Of a stretch of DNA of 5,790 bases, positions 3,609 through 5,790 are shown piece after piece; within the stretch, counting starts at the first letter, position 1, and the number at the start of each line of letters is the position of its first letter. The translations under genes and the position numbers were made by a program. The DNA lies in contig DVHA01000098.1 in assembly GCA_018712425.1 (NCBI GenBank), positions 1 through 5,790 on the forward strand. The letters run 5' to 3'. The notes under the pieces were generated by a model. It ran no database searches and was not told the origin of the DNA. It was given only the letters and a program-made list of their open reading frames with translations. The stretch comes from Candidatus Faecivivens stercoravium (lineage in GTDB: Bacteria; Bacillota; Clostridia; Oscillospirales; Ruminococcaceae).

Positions 3609-5790
3609 ATGATCGACCGGGTGAAGATCCGCGGCGCGCGGGTGCACAACCTGAAAAATATCGACGTCGACGTCCCGCTGGGCAAGATCGTCGCCATCGC
3701 CGGGGTGTCCGGCTCCGGCAAGTCCTCCCTCGCCCTCGGCGTCCTCTATGCCGAAGGGTCGAGGCGGTACCTCGAGTCCCTCTCCACCTACACCCGCCGC
3801 CGGATGACCGGGGCGGCCCGGGCGGATGTGGACGAGGTGCGCTTTCTCCCGGCGGCCCTCGCCCTCCACCAGCGCCCCGGCGTCCCCGGCATCCGCTCCA
3901 CCTTCGGCACCGGAACCGAGCTGCTGAACGCCCTGCGGCTGATGTTTTCAAGGCTCGGATCCCATCGCTGCCCGAACGGACACTACCTGCCGCCGTCGCT
4001 GGCGGTGGCGGCGGGACAGCCGCTAAGATGCCCCGTCTGCGGCGCGGAGTTTTACGGCCCGGGGGCGGAGGAGCTCGCCTTCAACAGCGGGGGCGCCTGC
4101 CGGAAATGCGGCGGCACCGGGACGGTGCGGACGGTCGACCGCTCGACCCTCGTGCCGGACGAGGCGCTGACCATCGAGGAGGGGGCGGTCGCCCCCTGGA
4201 ACTCGCTGATGTGGTCGCTGATGGTGGACGTCTGCCGGGAGATGGGGGTGCGGACCGACGTCCCCTTTCAGGACCTGACCCCGGAGGAAAAGGCGATCGT
4301 CTACGACGGCCCGCCCGAGAAAAAGCACATCTTCTACCGCCCCAAAAACGGCGGGCAGGGCGGGGAGCTGGACTTTACCTACTACAGCGCCGTCTATACC
4401 GTTGAAAACGCCCTTTCCAAGGTCAAGGACGAGAAGGGGATGAAGCGGGTGGAGAAGTTCCTGCGGGAGGACGTCTGCCCCGACTGCGGCGGCACCCGCC
4501 TTTCGGAGGCGGCGAGGGCACCGAAGGTCCGGGGGATTTCGCTGGACGAAGCCTGCAAAATGACCCTTACCCGGTTAAACGAGTGGGTCGCCGGGGTGCC
4601 GGGTTCCCTGCCGGAGGAGATGCGGCCGATGGCGGAGAGCATCTGCGCCTCCTTCACCGATACGGCCAGGCGGCTTCTGGACCTGGGGCTGGGGTACCTC
4701 TCCCTCGACCGGGCGGCCGCAACCCTCTCGACCGGCGAACGGCAGCGGATGCAGCTGGCCCGGGCGGTCCGCAACCGGACAACCGGGGTGCTGTATGTGC
4801 TGGACGAGCCGTCGATCGGGCTCCATCCCCGGAACATCGCCGGGCTGACGGGGGTGATGGACGACCTCGTCGCCGACGGCAATTCGGTCATCCTCGTCGA
4901 CCACGACACCCAGGTCCTCGCGAAGGCCGACTGGCTGATTGAGATGGGGCCGGGGGCCGGGGCGGACGGCGGGGAGGTGATCGCCGAGGGGACGGCGGCC
5001 GACCTGGCCGCCAACCCCGCCTCTAGAATCGGACCGTTTTTGACCGGGGAACCCGACCGGCAGCTCCGCCCCCGGGCGTCGGCGGAGGAGATGTTTGAAA
5101 AGGGGGCCATCTCCCTTTCCACCGCCGCCATCCACACGGTGAGACCGCTGTCGGTGCGGTTCCCAAAGGGGCGGCTGACCGCCGTCACCGGCGTATCGGG
5201 GTCGGGTAAGACGACGCTGATCCTCGAGAGCCTGATCCCCGGGCTGTCGGCAGAAATCGAGGGGAAGAAGCCGCCGGAACACGTCCTCTCGGTCAGCGCC
5301 CCCGGCATCCGCCAGGTCAAGCTGATCGACGCGACCCCGATCGGCATCAACGTCCGCTCGACCGTCGCCACCTATGCCGGGGTTCACGACGAGCTGCGGA
5401 AGATCTTCGCCCGGCTGCCGCAGGCGAAGGAAAAGGGGTATAAGGCGGGGGATTTTTCCTACAACACCGGTTCGCTCCGCTGCCCCACCTGCGACGGCAC
5501 CGGCCAGATCAGCCTGGATGTCCAGTTTCTGCCGGATGTGGACATCCCCTGCCCCGACTGCCGGGGCAGCCGGTACGGGAAGGAGGCGGAGGCGGTCTTG
5601 TACCCGGCGCCGGATGGGAAGGGCTATTCCCTTCCGCAGCTGATGGCGATGGACGTCCGGCAGGCGATGGAAGTTTGTTCCGGGATGAAGCTGGTCCGCG
5701 GACGGCTCCAGGTGCTGGACAGTCTGGGGCTGGGGTACCTGACCCTCGGGGAACAGACCCCGTCCCTCTCGGGCGGCGAGGCCCAGCGGC
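3609..5790 (+). CDS. uvrA: UvrA-family ABC ATPase of the UvrA2/DrrC-like class, no UvrB-binding domain (3' end outside window)
   Basis: The frame is open for 727 codons to the right edge. The first ABC half has Walker A GVSGSGKSS (32-40), signature LSTGERQR (373-380), Walker B VLYVLDEPS with Glu400, and a LVDHD switch. The second half has Walker A GVSGSGKTT (528-536) and the UvrA zinc finger C625-x2-C628-x19-C648-x2-C651 around VQFLPDVDIPC. The window ends at the second signature LSGGEAQR (720-727). A further cysteine set is C141/C144/C164/C167, and CPDCGG (290-295) precedes the first signature. The span from Walker A to the first zinc cysteines is about 110 residues shorter than in canonical UvrA. 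It consists only of a short HRCPNGH-containing linker where the UvrB-binding domain should be, while the insertion-domain region (about 168-289) is present. UvrA proteins bind damaged or distorted DNA in the cytoplasm using ATP; members of this shortened class are associated with tolerance to DNA-intercalating drugs. It should not recruit UvrB in the usual way. Roughly 100 residues remain beyond the edge. Confidence 0.93.
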   Translation, partial: MIDRVKIRGARVHNLKNIDVDVPLGKIVAIAGVSGSGKSSLALGVLYAEGSRRYLESLSTYTRRRMTGAARADVDEVRFLPAALALHQRPGVPGIRSTFGTGTELLNALRLMFSRLGSHRCPNGHYLPPSLAVAAGQPLRCPVCGAEFYGPGAEELAFNSGGACRKCGGTGTVRTVDRSTLVPDEALTIEEGAVAPWNSLMWSLMVDVCREMGVRTDVPFQDLTPEEKAIVYDGPPEKKHIFYRPKNGGQGGELDFTYYSAVYTVENALSKVKDEKGMKRVEKFLREDVCPDCGGTRLSEAARAPKVRGISLDEACKMTLTRLNEWVAGVPGSLPEEMRPMAESICASFTDTARRLLDLGLGYLSLDRAAATLSTGERQRMQLARAVRNRTTGVLYVLDEPSIGLHPRNIAGLTGVMDDLVADGNSVILVDHDTQVLAKADWLIEMGPGAGADGGEVIAEGTAADLAANPASRIGPFLTGEPDRQLRPRASAEEMFEKGAISLSTAAIHTVRPLSVRFPKGRLTAVTGVSGSGKTTLILESLIPGLSAEIEGKKPPEHVLSVSAPGIRQVKLIDATPIGINVRSTVATYAGVHDELRKIFARLPQAKEKGYKAGDFSYNTGSLRCPTCDGTGQISLDVQFLPDVDIPCPDCRGSRYGKEAEAVLYPAPDGKGYSLPQLMAMDVRQAMEVCSGMKLVRGRLQVLDSLGLGYLTLGEQTPSLSGGEAQR

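Noticed and set aside
3400..3612. A 70-codon plus-strand frame within the intergenic region
   Set aside because: It runs through the hairpins, the palindrome and the promoter of the UvrA-like gene, has no convincing ribosome binding site and resembles no known protein.
3455..3721. An 88-codon minus-strand frame across the promoter and start of the UvrA-like gene
   Set aside because: Its first residues (MPEPDTPAMATI) are the antisense of the first Walker A motif, and the rest crosses promoter elements.
3545..4405. A 286-codon plus-strand frame overlapping the start of the UvrA-like gene
   Set aside because: It is a frame-shifted reading of the real gene, Arg/Gly/Pro-rich, and begins inside the promoter.
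4394..5371. A 325-codon open frame antisense to the UvrA-like gene
   Set aside because: It contains VLPDPDTPVTAV, the familiar antisense reading of an ABC Walker A region, and has no ribosome binding site or independent support.
1..5790. CRISPR arrays, insertion sequences, tRNA genes, attachment sites
   Set aside because: No regularly spaced repeats, transposase motifs, terminal inverted repeats with target duplications, or cloverleaf-like segments were seen on either strand.

Overview
The window looks like chromosomal DNA from a GC-rich member of the Firmicutes, most plausibly a gut-type Clostridia of the Oscillospiraceae/Ruminococcaceae kind. This is inferred from three things: sigma-A promoters that stand out as AT-rich islands in GC-rich DNA, strong purine-rich ribosome binding sites, and the protein style of the two-component pair and the LysR regulator. 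No mobile element, tRNA, rRNA or CRISPR array is visible.

Layout from left to right. Positions 1-194 are a control region. It carries a clear forward promoter for a LysR-type regulator (195-1079), a perfect 7-bp inverted repeat lying over that promoter's -35 box, and a leftward promoter. The leftward promoter probably drives a divergent gene of which only the first codons may be in the window. The LysR gene ends at a strong hairpin terminator (1094-1142), which it shares with a convergent two-component operon on the minus strand. That operon is an OmpR/PhoB-type response regulator (2551-3234, transcribed first) followed by a membrane sensor histidine kinase (1140-2585). The kinase probably begins at a TTG codon inside the regulator gene, so the two are translationally coupled.

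Positions 3235-3608 form a 374-base divergent intergenic region. It holds the response-regulator promoter, two adjacent perfect hairpins (3373-3422), a 16-bp palindrome (3448-3463), and a near-consensus promoter with its own 8-bp inverted repeat. That last promoter serves the rightward gene, a UvrA-family protein that starts at 3609 and runs off the right edge in the middle of its second ABC signature motif.

The UvrA-like protein is the most notable gene. It has two ABC ATPase halves, the insertion-domain region and zinc-binding cysteines, but it lacks the stretch that forms the UvrB-binding domain in canonical UvrA. It therefore belongs with the UvrA2/DrrC-like class, which is linked to tolerance of DNA-binding drugs in other bacteria, rather than being the housekeeping repair subunit. 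The two-component pair and this gene share an intergenic region and could be co-regulated, but nothing in the sequence proves it. I see no clearly new multi-gene system here; the most interesting unexplained signals are the intergenic palindromes.
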